Assembly (NCBI GenBank): GCA_013398295.1
Contig: VZSF01007301.1
Coordinates: forward strand, 2,052,983-2,116,982
DNA length: 64,000 nucleotides
Origin: Chionis minor
Taxonomy: Eukaryota > Chordata > Aves > Charadriiformes > Chionididae
Direction of reading: 5' to 3'
Every line of letters starts with the position of its first letter. The first letter of the stretch is position 1. The position numbers were made by a program, and so were the translations under genes. This document shows positions 60,711-64,000 of this stretch, in pieces. The notes below the pieces were generated by a model. That model ran no database searches. It saw only the letters and a list, made by a program, of their open reading frames with translations, and was not told the DNA's origin.

Positions 60711-63700
60711 GTGCGTTTACTATAAAGAATAATTATTACAAAGCGTAATCCCAGCCAACTGGAGAAGGACCCCACCTTCCACGAGGTTCAGTCCAATCCA
60801 GCTGTGAGCTGGAAATAGCAGTTGCAGATGTAACCAGCAGGTTTTACCTGCGGTCTCTCTCCTAGTTAACGGTCACACAGCTCTCTGAATTTCTGGTAGT
60901 CCCGAGGACTTACCCGCAGAGCGGCCTTGAACAGCACTTGCTGTGTTGCAAAGGAACAGATCCCCTCCTTCCCGGCATTTCCAGCGACGGGGCAACTTGC
61001 AAGAGAGAAATGCAAACTGCAAACATGTAAACAGCTGCGGGGGGAAGGGGAGGAAGCTTCAAGTAACAGAATCGGCTGCCAAATTCATCGCTGCCATGTG
61101 TGCTGTGTAATGCTTGTCATCTCAAGTGAGTCATTAAGAGGTCCCCCCCCCCGCAATGGTACTTTGAAGTGCTGTGACAGCTTGAGAGCATCTATAAATT
61201 GCCACAAACAGCCCTCATACTGCGTTAGCTAATTGCTTGCTCTTTGACTTATTAGGAGTCACTGAGTTAAATAATTTGTCACATGTGTGGCTCATAATAA
61301 ATAACGTGACTAGCCAGTTTGTGAGCTGTTTTGGTGATGTATAGTGCCCCTTTTGAATGTTGTCACAAGCAGCTAACAAATATGACCCCACAATTGTCAG
61401 ATCTTTGTGAAAATAATAAGGCCTGACAGGGCAGCAGGTTAAAAAAAAAAAAATCTCACGAGGTATAATGAAAATTACATTGATTTCTTCTTCAAGTTTT
61501 TAATAAAACATGGTTCTAATTTTATTTTTGTATAGCTAATTAAAAGTAAGTACAATTTTATAGTACTTTATTATTTCAATTTATGTAGGAATAGTTATGA
61601 AATAAAAAAGAGGTAACTGTTTCCTAGGTACTGAAAATATCCTGCATCCTCTGATGAAGTCTGAAGTGAGTATCCTCTTAGCAAACCATGAGTAGCTTCT
61701 GAAATGCGATTGTGGGGTTTCTTTAATAAATCTGATCACTTTTTCTACAGCTTATTTAGATATGTAGGGCACATTTTTTCTGAGCCTCAGTCTCGGTTCT
61801 GCTTGTATGCTTTTCAGGTGGCACGTTTCCATACGCATTGCTGTCAGAAGCTGGGCTACTTAATTTATAAGCACAAATATGGTACTGTTGTAAAGGGTTG
61901 TGCACATGTAATGTTAGAGATGCCTTTAGAAAGAATGTGGTAGAACGGTGACGTGTATATATATTAATAAGTTCTTGGCATCTTCAGTTAAATAGGAGTC
62001 TTGTCTGATTTCTACGTGGGAGGAGAGTCCCCAGCGTTTTGCCAAAGAAGCAAATGTGGTTTCTCTCACAGCTAAAGGGTGATTTCTTCCCAAGAAACAG
62101 GACTTGTCTTGCACATTTGACTCCTGTTGTAGACTGGATTACTGGGCAATAAAATCTTCTTTTCCCACAATTGTGCTAAACGAAGAGTGATGAGTGGCGT
62201 TTAATAAACCTTACCAGTCCCTTACAAGCCTGTTCCTGCAGTGACCCTTGCTATTGCATTCCTCTTATTTGAACTTTCAGGTGCTCATGCTGTTAAACTG
62301 GTTCCCAACTTGGCAATCACTTTGTTTTCAGTCCTGTTAATTCGGCAGAGCCCACTGCAGTTGCTTCACGTGAAAGAAGACTCCCCTTCTGCTGTTGCGG
62401 CTGAACATCCCGGTGTGGTCCCCACGGCTGTTTCTAAATGTGTTGTGCTTTTCCCCAAAGCCAACCAGCAAAATATTTCCCATCTAGGGGCTTGCCTACA
62501 GTTCGTTATCCTCTCGCATCTCCCACCATGTGGGTGTTTTCTGGCCAGTTGGGTGAGAAGTTGGGAGAAGTTACCCTGATGTGCTGTTTCATCAAAAGGG
62601 AAAGCTGATGATGGATTGTGCAGATCAGTTTTGACAAGGGTAAGAATTATAGTTGGTATACAAAAGAGGCCAATGATCACCAGTCTGGGGCTTAATTAAT
62701 GAGCTGATGCTTGTGCTACTCGCTGCCTATCACAGAGAGAGAGGTTCAAGCCTCTAGTCTCAATCAAATGCCACAGTGGCTTGTGCCTCTGTCTGTGGCA
62801 TTCTTGGAGAGGCCTGCTTACTTCACTGTGCCTTTTTTTATCCTTTTCCTGTGGAAAACTGGGAAAGGTGTTTTGTTTGTTTTGATGCCTTCTGCATCAA
62901 AATAGAAGGCATCTTGGAGAATTAATCTGAAAATCTTTTGTGGGGGTCCTTTCCACTAGACCAGGGCTTTATCTAATTTTTGAAGGCTTTGGGAGCTTAG
63001 TGTTATTTTGAGATAAGGCTCAAGGCAGCCGTGATGACAACTAATGGGCACTTACTTTCCTGTGACTGCCTTACAGTGTTTGAATGAGAGATATGTGAGG
63101 ACTTCTCATTAAAGATGCCTCCCATCAATGAAGAAACTGAGACTGCGTTTCTGGTTTTGAGTTGAGGAGAATAATGACAATAGCTTTATCCTCATTGTTA
63201 ATGGACTCATCATATAGGAGTGAAATGTTGGGACCCATGAAGTCAGTGGGATCGAAACTTCTTCCCATGTGGCCTGGGTTTATTTAAGGCTTTGCTTTTA
63301 TTTTATCTTCTTTTTAGTTTGGCAAAAAGCCCACTTTCAGGCATTCCAAACTTGTTTATGTTTATGAGGAATTTTCCATAATTTCACTAGCTGAGCAAGT
63401 AAACAAATATAGCCATCGTGAATATATTAGCTGGTTCACCTTTGCAAAGCAATATGTCCAAATCCTGTAATTTTGACTGAAGTTTGCTCCATCCTTCTTT
63501 CATAGATTTGTGAGACCTATGGTAACATCTGGTTCTAAATGAGAGACATTTTTAACCAAACCATAGCATTTCCAGCTTTTTTAATTTTTCTCATCAGTTA
63601 GGAGACTGTGTGTGCTTATTTTGTTTTTCTTAAAACCTCAGCAGTGTACTCAAATGATTTCATGAAAATACCAGTTGCCAGTTGGAAGAAAAAAAAGAGG

Positions 63701-64000
63701 GGAGGATTATGGCACTCAGGGTTATAGAGCGATACCTGAAAGCAAGAAGAAAAGCAAAAAAAACCCCACAATGTATATTCATTTTTTTCAAATGAGTAGA
63801 GTGGTGTAAGGAAGCTTAAAGCACTGATTTTTGAATGCTTGCTCTTACAAATAGTAAACTTCCCTTTAGGCTTTTCATCAGAGTATTACCTTAGCAGTTT
63901 ATTTGCTAACTTCTAAACTTGTAAAAACTTTTTGCTTATTGGGAAATGACTGATGTTTATCAGTTACTGCAAGTCTGCTGCTTTCTCTGTGGCCCCTATT
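60711..64000. other. Intronic stretch to the window end, with candidate constrained segments
   Basis: This holds complex sequence at about 60900-61440 and 62100-62700, separated by AT-rich parts, with a C run at 61143-61152 and an A run at 61441-61453. Frames of about 100 codons (60927-61232 plus, 62241-62579 plus, 62366-62680 minus) have no domain. No GMDS exon was recognised before base 64000. Confidence 0.5.
61180..61440. promoter_or_regulatory. Candidate conserved noncoding segment
   Basis: About 260 bases of complex, repeat-free sequence carry many homeobox, AP-1 and HOX/MEIS-like words (gttagctaattgc, ggagtcactgagtt, cataataaataac, aattgtcagatc). The segment ends abruptly at an A run. 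Its texture is that of a deeply conserved enhancer, but conservation was not tested. Confidence 0.3.

Larger units (their letters stand above)
20224..64000 (+). other. GMDS: GMDS intron, 5' part (downstream of the exon)
   Basis: At least 43.8 kb follows the exon without a recognisable next GMDS exon, which should start with a segment like AMWLMLQNDEPEDF in phase 0. Very long introns are a known property of vertebrate GMDS. The stretch contains three CR1 pieces, one MIR-like relic, homopolymer runs and several blocks that read like conserved noncoding DNA. A nested gene on either strand cannot be excluded by eye, but none is convincing. Confidence 0.8.

Noticed and set aside
62700..62770. ggttcaagcct, similar to a tRNA B box.
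   Set aside because: No A box at the right distance, no cloverleaf and no T-run terminator.
1..64000. Search for bacterial or phage-type systems (CRISPR arrays, operons, defence islands, toxin pairs).
   Set aside because: The window is vertebrate intron: a spliced GMDS exon and CR1 elements, no ribosome-binding-site-led ORF chains and no regularly spaced repeats.

Overview
This window looks like intronic DNA from a bird, or less likely another archosaur or sauropsid. It lies inside GMDS, the gene for GDP-mannose 4,6-dehydratase. Three things support the call: one clear spliced coding exon, several CR1 LINE fragments (including the 8-bp ATTCTATG-type 3' tail typical of CR1), and otherwise AT-leaning, low-repeat, gene-free sequence. 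Nothing prokaryotic is present: no operons, no convincing ORF chains, no CRISPR and no phage. Nearly all open frames of 60-140 codons are chance frames.

Layout. 1-20095 is the 3' part of a GMDS intron and ends in a good branch point, pyrimidine tract and AG. 20096-20223 is the only exon I can identify: 128 bp, plus strand, 42 whole codons plus a split Gly codon, about residues 215-257 in human numbering. 20224-64000 is the 5' part of the next intron, which is at least 43.8 kb long. I looked by eye for the flanking GMDS exons and did not find them.

Mobile DNA consists of four CR1 pieces. They are a 3' tail at 18668-18856 (+), a 1.5 kb piece with a broken reverse transcriptase at 27622-29105 (-), a 3' end with an internal deletion at 52320-52697 (+), and a roughly 55 bp relic at 60656-60710 (-). 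Three short stretches resemble the old MIR/CORE-SINE 3' region. There is a GC-rich repeat-like block at 38590-39080, next to an unusually protein-like 106-codon minus-strand frame at 38247-38567.

The remaining intron holds low-complexity runs, a few perfect inverted repeats, a striking same-strand cluster of RGTTCA hexamers (4085-4401), and several blocks that look like conserved noncoding DNA. GMDS sits beside the FOXQ1/FOXF2/FOXC1 cluster in vertebrates, so intronic enhancers are plausible, but conservation cannot be seen in a single sequence. I found no evidence of a new biological system. The best leads are the RGTTCA cluster, the 38.2-39.1 kb minus-strand block and the enhancer-like segments.
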